From the NCBI GenBank assembly GCA_029263355.1, contig JAJCXQ010000260.1, positions 1-38,994 on the forward strand: a stretch of DNA of 38,994 bases. The letters are read 5' to 3'. The first letter of the stretch is position 1, and the number at the start of each line of letters is the position of its first letter. The notes beneath the pieces were generated by a model. It worked only from the letters and a program-made list of their open reading frames with translations, was not told the DNA's origin and searched no databases. This document shows, in pieces, positions 24,748 through 33,424 of the stretch. This stretch comes from Acidobacteriota bacterium (GTDB lineage Bacteria > Acidobacteriota > Thermoanaerobaculia > Multivoradales > J023). The position numbers and the translations under genes were made by a program.

Positions 24748-25059
24748 ATGGTGCCCGAGAGCAAAGAAAACCCGCGTCTAGTGGCGATAGGGTCAGCACT
24801 GACGAGGCTCCGCGACCGCAAGCGCCTGACGTCAGAGGATGTGGCGACAGCTATGGGCAAGCAGCCATCGTCAAGGACGATGGTTCAAAGGTGGGAGCGT
24901 GGAGAGGCATCCCCCTCCATCACGAATGTGGACCTTTACCTGCGAGCGGTTGATGCCACATTCAGTGACCTCGAGAGAGAACTCTCGGGGGCAAGTTCGG
25001 ATGATCAAGGGGAACTTGTTGAGATCCTTCGACGTGCTGCGGAGCTTGCGGCTCGGTAG
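24748..25059 (+). CDS. XRE-family HTH regulator
   Basis: A 103-residue protein with an HTH domain at about residues 10-75 (IGSALTRLRDRKRLTSEDVA, then TMVQRWERGEASPSI, then VDLYLRAVDATFSDLE) and a short acidic/helical tail (ELVEILRRAAELAAR). AGGAG 3 nt before the ATG supports the start. It lies between the origin and the trb operon and has a hairpin after its stop, so it is probably a single gene. Control of replication or of trb expression are both reasonable guesses. It is similar in design to the regulator at 1561-1908. Confidence 0.75.
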   Translation: MVPESKENPRLVAIGSALTRLRDRKRLTSEDVATAMGKQPSSRTMVQRWERGEASPSITNVDLYLRAVDATFSDLERELSGASSDDQGELVEILRRAAELAAR

Positions 25060-25076
25060 CTGAGTCCTAACTAACT

Positions 25077-25144
25077 AAAGAACCCTCGCTGTGGGAGCTG
25101 TGGTAAACGCTCTTACGCGTCATGCATAGACGAGGGGGTTCTTT
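25077..25144 (+). terminator. possible terminator/hairpin after the XRE gene
   Basis: AAAGAACCCTCG (25077-25088) pairs with CGAGGG(GG)TTCTTT (25131-25144) with a two-base bulge and a 42-nt loop. The long loop makes it atypical; it could also be an mRNA leader structure. No T-run longer than three follows. Confidence 0.35.
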
Positions 25145-25412
25145 GGGGTCGATGCGGTCCGACGTTGGGTGCGGTGTTGGAGCGTATTCCAAGGTTTCCT
25201 AAGCCGTCAGACGCGGCAGTTTCCATAGGGCATCTGTGTGCCTGTCTGTGGAACGTATAAGTATTTCTATGAAGGCTTATAGGTTTGACGCCTAGGTAGA
25301 AAGTCTGGGACTGTTCCCTCGACGATGAACTCAATCTGACTCGGGATTCGGCTCTCTTCACACGGAAGGGAGGTGTTATCCCAGTCAGCAGTTCAAGCGA
25401 GGCGAGGACGGT
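25145..25412 (+). promoter_or_regulatory. leader/regulatory region of the trb operon
   Basis: No gene is supported here. An imperfect palindromic stretch, TATAAG (25256-25261) to CTTATA (25276-25281), lies in the only AT-rich part and may be a promoter or operator; the -35 cannot be assigned. Translation of trbB then starts after GAGG, 6 nt from its ATG. Confidence 0.35.
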
Positions 25413-26456
25413 ATGAGGGACAGCTCAGTGCTGGTAGGGCATCTCCTTCGGTTGCTGGATGGGCCGATAGTAAGCGCTTTGCGTCGCGATGACGTGACGG
25501 ATGTTCACGTCAACCCGGATGGAGTCGTTCGGGTGCAGAGCTACACGGGGACTGAGGTCGTCGAGGGTGGTGTTGAGGCTCAAGCCCTTCGCGCAGCCTT
25601 TCACCTTGTGGCAACGGATGTGGGCCAGTCTCTGGTGAATGGAGTGGCCTTTCTGTCCGCTCGACTTCCCTCGGCGCCTCCGTTTAATGGTTCAAGACTT
25701 GAGGCAGTGCTACAGCCGGTGAGCGAGGGTCCGTGTTGTGCGATCCGGATCCATGCTCCCAAAGTATTCTCGCTCGAGAGCTTCTTTGAGAGTGCTTCAG
25801 GCGTCGGCGCCACCGCGGCGGGCTCGTGTGATGTGGGTTCGAGCGTGGTCGAAGATGAGGAAGGTGTGCAGCGGATGGTCGAGCAGCTGCTTCAGAGCTC
25901 ACGACCGAATCTGCTGATTGTCGGTGGCACGGGTAGCGGCAAGACCTCGTTTCTCAATTCAGTACTTCAGCTAGTCGCCAAGCACTTCCCAGCGGATCGT
26001 TTGGTCTGTCTGGAGGATGTGCCGGAGATCCGTGTGACGTCGTCGGATCGGCTGTGTTTGCGCACGGAGGGCACGGCCTACGCGCTCGAGGATCTTCTTC
26101 GTCACACGCTGCGTCTGAACCCACGTCGGATCGTAGTGGGGGAGGTTCGGGGTCCCGAAGCGCTGCATCTCATTGATGCGTGGAGTACGGGTCATGACGG
26201 CGGTATCGGGACGGTCCATGCGGATGACGCCCAGGGTGCGCTCGTTCGGTTGAACCGTCTGGCGAAGCGAGGGGCTGTGTCGGATGCGGCCAGCTTCGAG
26301 CTGGAGATCGCGGCCGCTGTAGATCTGGTGATCGTTCTGAAGCGCGAATACGGAGTGCCAAGAGTGGTGTCGATCGATCGTGTGGTGTCGTCGCTGTCAA
26401 GCGACGGCGAGTTTCAGCTAGAGCGCGTCGCAGTCGGTCCGACCGGCGGGCTCTAG
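25413..26456 (+). CDS. trbB: TrbB/VirB11-type secretion ATPase
   Basis: A 347-residue traffic ATPase that powers pilus assembly and substrate transfer at the inner-membrane face of the channel. The N-terminal domain (about 1-130) ends in RLEAVLQPVSEGPCCAIRIH. The ATPase domain has Walker A GGTGSGKT (171-178), the acidic box VCLEDVPEIRV, the Walker B region LRLNPRRIVVGEVRGPEA and the His box GHDGGIGTVHAD. All are typical, and the length is normal. An insert of about 20 residues (SGVGATAAGSCDVGSSVV) lies before the nucleotide site. It is the first gene of the trb operon, 27 bp ahead of trbC. Confidence 0.92.
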   Translation: MRDSSVLVGHLLRLLDGPIVSALRRDDVTDVHVNPDGVVRVQSYTGTEVVEGGVEAQALRAAFHLVATDVGQSLVNGVAFLSARLPSAPPFNGSRLEAVLQPVSEGPCCAIRIHAPKVFSLESFFESASGVGATAAGSCDVGSSVVEDEEGVQRMVEQLLQSSRPNLLIVGGTGSGKTSFLNSVLQLVAKHFPADRLVCLEDVPEIRVTSSDRLCLRTEGTAYALEDLLRHTLRLNPRRIVVGEVRGPEALHLIDAWSTGHDGGIGTVHADDAQGALVRLNRLAKRGAVSDAASFELEIAAAVDLVIVLKREYGVPRVVSIDRVVSSLSSDGEFQLERVAVGPTGGL

Positions 26457-26483
26457 GTCACGTCTTCTAGAAAGGAACTTAGG

Positions 26484-26789
26484 ATGAATGTTTCTCGTTA
26501 TTGGGCAACGGCGTTTTTCCTGGTCTTGGTGTGTAGTCCGGTGTATGCCGGTACGGGTGGCAACGCTGCGTTCATCTCAGCGCCGATTCAGCAGCTCTCA
26601 GATCTCGTCAGCGGCGATGTGGGTCGAGCCGTGTCGGCGCTGATCGTGGCAGGGCTCGGTTTTCAGTATGTGAAAGATCGCAATGAGGACAAGGGTTCCA
26701 AGGCAATCGTAACGATGGTCGCAGTATTGCTCATCGTGGCTCCGCTGAATGCGATGTCTGCGTTCGGAATCCAAGGAGCCGGCTTCTGA
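26484..26789 (+). CDS. trbC: TrbC/VirB2-type pilin
   Basis: A 101-residue prepilin. A signal peptide (residues 1-22, cleaved after VYA) is followed by two hydrophobic segments (about 45-60 and 73-92) joined by the charged loop VKDRNEDKGSKA, the VirB2/TrbC fold. The mature ~79 residues match the usual pilin size. In IncP systems the pilin is trimmed and cyclised by TraF, which is encoded in the other transfer operon here. AAGGA lies about 8-9 nt before the ATG. The stop overlaps the trbD start (TGATG). Confidence 0.85.
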   Translation: MNVSRYWATAFFLVLVCSPVYAGTGGNAAFISAPIQQLSDLVSGDVGRAVSALIVAGLGFQYVKDRNEDKGSKAIVTMVAVLLIVAPLNAMSAFGIQGAGF

Positions 26790-27112
26790 TGTCCGGTGGC
26801 GCGTCAACGACGATTCATCAGAGTCTATTGAGGCGACCTCTGTTCCTGGGTGTCTCGTTCGAGGCCGTGGCAGGCGAGGGTCTGCTCCTAGTGGTGGCCT
26901 ATGCCGTGTTCGGTCTAGGCCTTCAGATGGGAGTTTTCCTTCTGCTGACGCTTACCCCAGCGCATACCTTGTTGCGGCGTCTGACGGCAGCGGATCCGGA
27001 TGCCTTCGCGCTGATCATGGAGTCGTTCAAATATCCGCGACATCGACCATCGCATGGCTTGTGTTTCCCTAGCCTTGCGGTGTCGCCTCGGGGCAGTTTG
27101 CCTCGTAGCTGA
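26789..27112 (+). CDS. trbD: TrbD/VirB3-like membrane protein
   Basis: A 107-residue inner-membrane protein with the VirB3/TrbD pattern: a short polar start (IHQSLLRRPLFLGVSFEA), then a hydrophobic hairpin (about residues 28-58, LLLVVAYAVFGLGLQMGVF), then a polar tail (DPDAFALIMESF, YPRHRP). VirB3 proteins associate with VirB4 and are sometimes fused to it. Its position between trbC and trbE, with a 1-bp overlap and an 11-bp gap, supports the call more than the sequence itself. The Ser/Arg-rich C-terminus is longer than in many homologues. Confidence 0.8.
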   Translation: MSGGASTTIHQSLLRRPLFLGVSFEAVAGEGLLLVVAYAVFGLGLQMGVFLLLTLTPAHTLLRRLTAADPDAFALIMESFKYPRHRPSHGLCFPSLAVSPRGSLPRS

Positions 27113-27123
27113 AGGACGTAGAG

Positions 27124-29613
27124 ATGATGTCCCAGGTGTTAGCGGCGTTCTTTTTGGGTCTCAGCCTCGATCGGTTGGTGAGTTGGAAGGGGCGTTCTAA
27201 GGGTGAGTTGGGAGTTGCCGACGAGTTGTTGTGGGGCTTGCCCCTCGAGGACGGCAAGACGGTCTTGAATCTGGACGGCTCGTTGAGCCGCGGTTGGCTC
27301 GTGGAGTGTCCCGACTACATGTCGATCACCGAAGCGGAGTTGACCGAAGTGGGCCGAACGGTGAACGACGGCTTTATACCGCTTGTCGATCGGTGGTTGG
27401 TGAACTGGGACACGTTCAGGGTTCCGGCGGCTGGCTATCCAACGGTCGAGTTCTTTCCGGATCCGGTGAGTCGGTTTCTCGACGTGGAGCGTGCTCGGCG
27501 TTTTGGTGGTGTCGACAACTTCGTGTCGCGTCAAGTGCTGGTGGTGACCTATAGCCCACCTCGCGGGATCTACGATCGGTCCGCAGGATTCTTCGTGGAG
27601 ACCGCGGGGCCGACCGCTAGGACGTCTTGGCAGGAACACTTGGATCGTTTTCATCAGGCAACAGAGCGGTTGGACGCGGATCTGAGTCGCGTGTTCCGGA
27701 TGAAGGGTCTGAGTGTTTCGGCTTTGGCGGCACACTTCAGGTTGTGCCTGACCGGCATTGAGCAGCCGGTGGGTGTTCCCGAAGGAGTGTGTCTGCGGGA
27801 TCTTGTGGTTGCTGAGGACTTCACCGGTGGCTTTGAGCCGAGACTGGGGGATCGCCATATCGGCGTCATTGGGGTGCGGGGCTTTCCGGGTACTCCTCGG
27901 CCGGACGCTTCGGAGGTGTTTCACTCCTTCCCGTTCCGTGTTCGCTCAAGTGCGAGGATCTATCCCTTGGGCCGGCGGGCCGGTAGTCGGCTGGTGAATG
28001 GAGTTCGGTTGAAGTGGTTCAATCGGGGTCGATCGGCTTCGAAGAAGCACGCGAGCGTTTTCGAAGACAGCCATGCGCAAGGCATGGCCGAGGATGCAGG
28101 TTCCGCGTTGGCAGCGATTCAGTCGGGCGTGACGATGTATTCGCTGTTCACCTGGACGCTGGTCCTGAGCGCGTCGAGCCGTAAGACCGTGGTCGAGCGT
28201 TGTGCCCGCGTGACGGATGCTTTGGGATCGCGGGGTCTGACGTGTGCGGCTGAGCAGGTCAACGCGACGGCTGCGTATTTTGGCAGTTTGCCGGGGCACG
28301 GGCAGCACAACTTACGCCGGCATGCGTTGAGCGTGAGGTCGATTGCAGAGTTGTTGTCGACGACGTCGCCGAATCTTGGTGCGGAGAGTTGTCCCTCGTC
28401 GCTGTATCCCGCGGGGTCGCCGCCGGTGATTTGGGGACTGACAGAGGGCAGCAGTCCCTACCGGCTTCACTTACCCGTCCAAGACACAGGCCATGGTTGC
28501 CTCACGGGTCGGACTCGTGGGGGTAAGAGCGTTCTGGTGGGTCTTCTGATGCTGCAAGCACTTCGGTGGAACCGGTCGCAAGTATTTTTGTTTGACGTCG
28601 ATCACAGCAATGCTTTTGCGGCGATTGCAGCCGGTGGGGTGCACTACGACATCGGTTCTGACGAAGTGGTCGAGATGCAGCCGTTGGCGGACCTGGAGAC
28701 CGAGGAAGCCGTTCGGTGGGCAACAAAGTGGCTGCTCGATCTGTTGACGGTTCAGGAGGTGTCGATCACGACTGCGGTACAAGCAGATGTGGAGCAGGCT
28801 CTCGAACTGTTGAGGGCAGACAGTCCAAAGAATCGGACGTTGACGCTGTTTAGCGGCTATGCGCAGGAGTCAGACGTCAAAGCTGCGCTGAGGTCTTACA
28901 CCTCTGGAGGCCGTTATGGCGGACTGCTGGATGCGGGGCGTGAGGGGCTGAAGCAAGGGCGTCTCCAAGTGTTCGAGGTCGGTCAGCTTCTGACCAGTCA
29001 GGATCAGCAGATTATCTTGCCGGTGTTGTCGTATCTGTTCTGGAAGGTGGAGCAGCGGCTGAATCGGGGGGTGCCGTCTTTGGTGTTCATCGAGGAGGCT
29101 TGGCTAGCCCTCTTGAACTCAAAGTTCTCCGATCGCATCACGAGTTGGTTGCGGCGTTTGGCGAAGCTGAACTGTGGCGTCTGGCTGGTGACGCAGAGCC
29201 CTGAAGAGATCCTGAAGACGTCGGGTCACAAGGCGGTGTTGGACGCCTGTCAGAGTCGAATCTTTCTTCCGGATCCCCATGCCCTGGATGAGAGCGGGCG
29301 AGAGCTTTATGGGCGAATGGGGCTGAATGCAACGGAAATGGGTCTGCTGTCCAGTGCTCGGGCACAGCGCGATTACTTGCACACGACTTCGGATGGCGGC
29401 TCACGCTTGTTCGAGTTGGTCTTGGGACCCTATGCGCTCGCTCTGTTGACGCCGCAGGTCGGGATGACGGTGCTTCAAATGTATCGGTTGGCGCTCGAGA
29501 TGCGAGGGGAGTACGGATCTGACTGGTTCAGGGAGTACTTGCTTCAGCGAGGTATGACAGATGCCGCGGCGGAGCTGAGGGTGATGTCGAATCTGGAGGA
29601 GAAAGCGGCATGA
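27124..29613 (+). CDS. trbE: TrbE/VirB4-type ATPase
   Basis: An 829-residue ATPase, the largest energy component of the channel. After the N-terminal VirB4 domain comes HGCLTGRTRGGKSVLVGLL, with Walker A G462-x4-GKS (K468). FLFDVDHSNAFAAIA follows, and LVFIEEAWLALL carries the Walker B. Two Glu (657-658) stand where VirB4 proteins normally have Asp-Glu. WLVTQSPEEILKTSG and DPHALDESGRELYGRMGL complete the core. Two start codons (27124, 27127) are adjacent; AAGGA is about 8 nt upstream. The last codons overlap the next gene (ATGA). Confidence 0.92.
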   Translation: MMSQVLAAFFLGLSLDRLVSWKGRSKGELGVADELLWGLPLEDGKTVLNLDGSLSRGWLVECPDYMSITEAELTEVGRTVNDGFIPLVDRWLVNWDTFRVPAAGYPTVEFFPDPVSRFLDVERARRFGGVDNFVSRQVLVVTYSPPRGIYDRSAGFFVETAGPTARTSWQEHLDRFHQATERLDADLSRVFRMKGLSVSALAAHFRLCLTGIEQPVGVPEGVCLRDLVVAEDFTGGFEPRLGDRHIGVIGVRGFPGTPRPDASEVFHSFPFRVRSSARIYPLGRRAGSRLVNGVRLKWFNRGRSASKKHASVFEDSHAQGMAEDAGSALAAIQSGVTMYSLFTWTLVLSASSRKTVVERCARVTDALGSRGLTCAAEQVNATAAYFGSLPGHGQHNLRRHALSVRSIAELLSTTSPNLGAESCPSSLYPAGSPPVIWGLTEGSSPYRLHLPVQDTGHGCLTGRTRGGKSVLVGLLMLQALRWNRSQVFLFDVDHSNAFAAIAAGGVHYDIGSDEVVEMQPLADLETEEAVRWATKWLLDLLTVQEVSITTAVQADVEQALELLRADSPKNRTLTLFSGYAQESDVKAALRSYTSGGRYGGLLDAGREGLKQGRLQVFEVGQLLTSQDQQIILPVLSYLFWKVEQRLNRGVPSLVFIEEAWLALLNSKFSDRITSWLRRLAKLNCGVWLVTQSPEEILKTSGHKAVLDACQSRIFLPDPHALDESGRELYGRMGLNATEMGLLSSARAQRDYLHTTSDGGSRLFELVLGPYALALLTPQVGMTVLQMYRLALEMRGEYGSDWFREYLLQRGMTDAAAELRVMSNLEEKAA

Positions 29614-29990
29614 GGACTGAAGAGACGGCTCGAAAGATGGTGGTCGGTGGAGTCGTGGCAGGGCTATTGGTGCTATCGGTTTGGTGGGGTGTGCCCGATG
29701 GGGAGCCAAGGACGGTTTGGTCGGAATACCTGAGTGACCTCTGCGGTGTCGAGCGCTCAGCGCAGTACGGCGAGTTCTTCTTCGACGATTTGTTCTCAAA
29801 CAATCCGGAGATGTGGAGCGATGCCGTCTCTCAGTGTGGTGAGTGTCCCGGTTCGCCGGCTTGTCTTCCGTTGGAAGAGGTCGTGCGGTGGCGCGCGAGT
29901 TTGGAGTCGGCGGTCGCAGATTCGTCGAAACCAAAGGAACTTGGTGAGAAGGCCCCGCAGGGTCGTGCTTTGTCCTCGGCTCTCGACTGA
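29610..29990 (+). CDS. small membrane-anchored protein between trbE and trbJ
   Basis: A 126-residue protein with one N-terminal membrane segment (about residues 10-28, VVGGVVAGLLVLSVWWG) and a periplasmic-looking part with four cysteines (DLCGVE, then QCGECPGSPACLPLEE). The tail is Ser/Ala-rich. It is coupled to trbE by ATGA. TrbK (entry exclusion) usually sits after trbJ, and no trbH/VirB7 lipoprotein is found elsewhere in the operon, so this gene might supply one of those jobs. There is no lipobox. I do not recognise the family. Confidence 0.65.
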   Translation: MRTEETARKMVVGGVVAGLLVLSVWWGVPDGEPRTVWSEYLSDLCGVERSAQYGEFFFDDLFSNNPEMWSDAVSQCGECPGSPACLPLEEVVRWRASLESAVADSSKPKELGEKAPQGRALSSALD

Positions 29991-30020
29991 GAGTCTTCAT
30001 TAACTGAGACGGAGGCTTCA

Positions 30021-30890
30021 ATGAGAGCTCGCTTTGTGATCGTCAGCATTTTGGTCGTGACTCTATCGGTGGTACCGGCCTTGGTGAGGCCTGCCGGAGC
30101 AGCAGGTATTCCAGTGATCGATGTGGCGAACTTAGCCCAGAAGATTTTGGGGTACATCAAGCAGTTGTTCGCAATCGCTCAGCGAGCGGTGCAGATCGCT
30201 AACCAGGTAACGTCGATTGAGTTCTGGGTCTATAACAGCTTGAATTGGTTAGACCCAAAGTACCGGGAGAGTGTCTTGGCCTTCCTCGAGGATCAGGCTC
30301 TTTTGCTCTATGAGTTCGATCAGACGGTGGGTCAGTACCAGGCGCTGTCAACTTCGCTTGAAGCGATCGGGGATGAGTTCGATGTGACGTTCCCCGGTTG
30401 GCGAGCGGTTTCAGAGCTCGCTGCGGGGCAGGTGCTTCGGATTCGAACCGAGGCGGGTGATTATTCGTTCTCGGCCCCGGAAGAATTTGCACGGTATCGA
30501 GTGGGTCGGAGCCATCAGCTGATGCGTCAGTCTCTGGGGGTGATGCGGCTTCATCATCGTGAAGTCACGGAGGCGCAAGAGCACCTGGAAGGGCTGAAGT
30601 TAGCCAGCCTTGATATCGAGGGTCAGCAACAGATGCTGCATCTTCTGACGAGCTACGGGGCGGTCACGGCGGAGCAGATCGTGGGTCTTCGTGCGAGTAG
30701 CGAAGTCACGAATCAGATGCTCTCCAACATGTCGGCTTTGTTCTTGGATCAGGACATGCAGGCGGGCGCCAGTATGGCGCGTGCGTCTGAGGCGTTGGGT
30801 GAGCGGGTCACGACGCAATTCGGAGATCTGGTACCCGCCCATTCAGGGGTGGGTGGCCTGTCTCCCTATCCGGCTTGGATGGGGCGATGA
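30021..30890 (+). CDS. trbJ: TrbJ/VirB5-like periplasmic protein
   Basis: A 289-residue exported protein. The signal peptide (residues 1-28, ending PAGAAG) is followed by IPVIDVANLAQKILG, matching the 'v.D.aNl.q' opening of TrbJ. Long amphipathic helices follow (SHQLMRQSLGVMRLHHREVT, EHLEGLKLASLDIEGQQQML). VirB5/TrbJ proteins sit at the pilus tip and help mating contact. GGAGG lies 6 nt before the ATG after a 30-bp gap, the largest within the operon proper. The stop overlaps trbL (ATGA). Confidence 0.85.
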   Translation: MRARFVIVSILVVTLSVVPALVRPAGAAGIPVIDVANLAQKILGYIKQLFAIAQRAVQIANQVTSIEFWVYNSLNWLDPKYRESVLAFLEDQALLLYEFDQTVGQYQALSTSLEAIGDEFDVTFPGWRAVSELAAGQVLRIRTEAGDYSFSAPEEFARYRVGRSHQLMRQSLGVMRLHHREVTEAQEHLEGLKLASLDIEGQQQMLHLLTSYGAVTAEQIVGLRASSEVTNQMLSNMSALFLDQDMQAGASMARASEALGERVTTQFGDLVPAHSGVGGLSPYPAWMGR

Positions 30891-31858
30891 AGTCGAAAGC
30901 GCGAGCTGTGTGGGCTCTTCTGCGGACTCAGAGCAGCTTCCGTTGGAAGAGCGCCTGCTTTGTCGGCGTCGTCCTCTTGCTGTTGCTGAATGCCCCGCGC
31001 TCCGATGCCCAAGTGGGCGGCTTCTTCGGGGCGTTTCTCGATTCTTGGAGCGGTGCAACCGCGTCTTGGGCATCCAAGTTGATCGGACCGGGACGGGGGG
31101 TCTACGGCATTTTCTACTGGTGCTTTGCGCTCCAGGTGATGTTGATTGGGGCGCGCTGGGGCATCGCCGTTGTTGAGGGTAAGACGACGAACTTCTGGTC
31201 CGTGCTGATTCGACAGTTTCCGGTGATGATGTTTCTGTATGGCGTGCTGCTGCTGTGGCCGAGCTACGGCGGTTTGTTGCCGGTGGATTTCTTTGTCGAA
31301 ATCGGCAAGGAGCTGAGTGGTTATGAGCAGGGGATCGACTCGGAGGAGCTCGCTGGCGGGGCGTTTGGGATGGTGCGGTTGTACACGACGCTGGTGGTCT
31401 TCAAGTCTCTTCTGTTTCCGAACCCTCTGAGCATCTTCTACATTATTTTTCTGGTCGTGACGGTGTTCGCGTACTTCGCGGTGGCCGTGCGAACGCTGTT
31501 TCTGACGTTGGAAGGGAATGTCCTGGCGACGATAGGGCCGATTCCCGTTGCCCTGGGAGCTTGGAGCGTCACGGCGGGTTTTGCGGACAACTACTTCCGG
31601 TATTGCGCGCGCTTCGGCTTGGAGTACATGTTGACCATGCTGATGGTCTCAGCCGGCGCAAATCTGGGTCGAAGTTGGCAAGCCGAGTTAGCTGATATCT
31701 CGAACTTCCGGCAGGATCTGATTTTTGTTTTCGTCGCGAAGATCTCGGTCGTCGCGGTGGTCTGGATGCTGCTCGTGGTGAGACTTCCCAGCAAGATGGC
31801 AGCTGGTCTGATCCATTTTTGGACGCCGGGGATCAAAGAGGCTCTGGGCAATGGCTAA
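30887..31858 (+). CDS. trbL: TrbL/VirB6-type polytopic membrane protein
   Basis: A 323-residue protein with at least six hydrophobic segments (for example CFVGVVLLLLLN, YGIFYWCFALQVMLIGARWG, FPVMMFLYGVLLLW, FLVVTVFAYFAVAV, YMLTMLMVSAGA and ISVVAVVWMLLVV). VirB6/TrbL forms part of the inner-membrane translocation pore. FFGAFLDSWSGATASWASK near residue 46 and the periplasmic loop after GGLLPVDFF are usual for the family. The start at 30887, not 30875, is set by the ATGA overlap with trbJ. The end overlaps trbF by 8 bp. Confidence 0.85.
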   Translation: MKSKARAVWALLRTQSSFRWKSACFVGVVLLLLLNAPRSDAQVGGFFGAFLDSWSGATASWASKLIGPGRGVYGIFYWCFALQVMLIGARWGIAVVEGKTTNFWSVLIRQFPVMMFLYGVLLLWPSYGGLLPVDFFVEIGKELSGYEQGIDSEELAGGAFGMVRLYTTLVVFKSLLFPNPLSIFYIIFLVVTVFAYFAVAVRTLFLTLEGNVLATIGPIPVALGAWSVTAGFADNYFRYCARFGLEYMLTMLMVSAGANLGRSWQAELADISNFRQDLIFVFVAKISVVAVVWMLLVVRLPSKMAAGLIHFWTPGIKEALGNG

Positions 31859-32507
31859 GGAAGTTGCTGCTGTCGAGCAGGGGTTCGACACGCCGTTCGT
31901 GCGTTTGGCGAATCGCGAGCACCGTTGGATTGTCGCGTTTTTCGTGGCGATGTTCGTGAGCGTGCTATTGGCGGTGGGCTTCGTGAAGGTGGCGACGGGG
32001 TCGCGGACGGTGGTGCACATTGTCCAGGTCGATGCGGTGGGACGGGTGATCTATAGCGGTCCGCCAGCGACACTGGAGGATCCAGAGTTATTGATTCGGC
32101 ACGAGTTGGCGGAATTCATTTTGGACCTGCGAACCGTGGTTCGTGACCCCAATGCGATGTTTCGCAATCGTGCTCGTGGACTCGAGCATGTGACGAGTCC
32201 AGTTCGCCAAGTGATCAATGAATCGTTCGAAGGCGATCAGGATCCTCTCGTTCTAGGTGGGCAGCTGTACCGAGAGGTACGGATTCATTCAACCCTCCGG
32301 CTCTCGGAGGTGAGTTGGCAAGTGAACTGGACCGAGATCGATAGGTCTTACGTTTCCGGTAGGCGCATTGTGTCAAGGACATGGGTCGCCCATGTCGAGA
32401 CGCGGTTGTCCAAGAGTTTGAGCACGGTATCGAACCCACTGGGGTTGGAGATTACGTCTCTGGCGTGGTCACCCCAGGTAACCAGCGAAGTTGGAGGAGG
32501 TGGCTGA
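31851..32507 (+). CDS. trbF: TrbF/VirB8-type assembly protein
   Basis: A 218-residue bitopic protein with a short cytoplasmic N-terminus, one membrane segment (about 28-46, IVAFFVAMFVSVLLAVGF) and a periplasmic NTF2-like domain. The domain contains HIVQVDAVGRVIYSG and FILDLRTVVRDPNA, and the late strand VNWTEIDRSYVSGRRIVSRT, all characteristic of VirB8/TrbF. It bridges the inner-membrane complex and the core. The length is normal. The stop overlaps the trbG start (TGATG). Confidence 0.88.
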   Translation: MAKEVAAVEQGFDTPFVRLANREHRWIVAFFVAMFVSVLLAVGFVKVATGSRTVVHIVQVDAVGRVIYSGPPATLEDPELLIRHELAEFILDLRTVVRDPNAMFRNRARGLEHVTSPVRQVINESFEGDQDPLVLGGQLYREVRIHSTLRLSEVSWQVNWTEIDRSYVSGRRIVSRTWVAHVETRLSKSLSTVSNPLGLEITSLAWSPQVTSEVGGGG

Positions 32508-33424
32508 TGAGGAAAGAGTTGTTGGTGTCATTAGTGTTGTTGTTTGTAAGTCCGGTGGTTCGAGCTGCAGATTGGACGTCGGAGGCACGGCAGGACCGTG
32601 GCACCGATCCAGCGGTGAAAGAAGCTGCAATGGCTTACGATAAGTCTGGGGAGTGGTCAGAGATCACGACGGGTATGAGCGTCAAAGTGCCTTACGGCGA
32701 ACGTGAGGCAGTGCTTCTCTGTGCCCCTTTGAGGATCAGCACGATCGCGTTAGAAGCTGGGGAGACGGTTCACGAGGTAGTTTTGGGGGACGAGGCCCAT
32801 TGGCAGGTGCTGGATCTTGGGATGGGTCCTGGGGGCGAGACACCGATCATCGGTGTTCGTCCGACACTGGATTTGGGAAGTGGCGACACCTGTGATCGGA
32901 CGACGAACTTGGTGATCACGACGGATCGGCGTCTTTATACGATCCTCTTGGAGTTGCTGCCCTGCAAGGAGGGTGAGGGTTACGAGGTGAATCCGCAGAG
33001 GGTGTACCACCAAAGGCTGAGCTTCTTTTATCCGGCCGCCCTGGTGCAACGGTGGACGAGTCGGGCGCAGATGCGTGCTCGACAGCGGGAAGAGGCTGTT
33101 GCAGCGTCCGTTGAGGTTTCGGAGCGGAGCGTCGGGAAAGTCGAGGATCTGCATTTCGACTATCGGATCAAGAGGCAGCGGCGGCGTGATTTCCCTTGGA
33201 TTCCGCGGGTCTTCGACAATGGGTCTCAGACGTTTATTCAGCTGCCAGAGGGAGCGCGTGAGCTTGCGGCGGTGTTTGAGAGACGTGATTCGAAGGATGC
33301 AGTGATTGACTTCTCGGTGGTCTCTTCAGGATCGATGGTCGTCCTGCCGAACGTCTACAAGGAGATAGTTCTGGTGGTTCCAGGCGGCTCCCGGCTGTCC
33401 GTGAGGCGGGTGGATGATGAGTAA
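32507..33424 (+). CDS. trbG: TrbG/VirB9-type core protein
   Basis: A 305-residue periplasmic protein with a signal peptide (MRKELLVSLVLLFVSPVVRA). The N-terminal domain contains VKVPYGEREAVLLCAPLRIS and WQVLDLGMGPGGE, with Cys at about 70 and 125. The C-terminal domain (LHFDYRIKRQRRRDFPWIPR, then VFDNGSQTFIQLPEG, then YKEIVLVVPGGSRLSV) is clearly VirB9. It forms the core/outer-membrane ring with VirB10. The start at 32507 overlaps the trbF stop; a longer open frame to 32381 is a shadow. It overlaps trbI by 11 bp. Confidence 0.9.
   Translation: MRKELLVSLVLLFVSPVVRAADWTSEARQDRGTDPAVKEAAMAYDKSGEWSEITTGMSVKVPYGEREAVLLCAPLRISTIALEAGETVHEVVLGDEAHWQVLDLGMGPGGETPIIGVRPTLDLGSGDTCDRTTNLVITTDRRLYTILLELLPCKEGEGYEVNPQRVYHQRLSFFYPAALVQRWTSRAQMRARQREEAVAASVEVSERSVGKVEDLHFDYRIKRQRRRDFPWIPRVFDNGSQTFIQLPEGARELAAVFERRDSKDAVIDFSVVSSGSMVVLPNVYKEIVLVVPGGSRLSVRRVDDE

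Noticed and set aside
25113..25361. 82-codon minus-strand frame in the trb leader
   Set aside because: Low-complexity Ser/Arg-rich peptide without ribosome-binding site; overlaps hairpin sequences.
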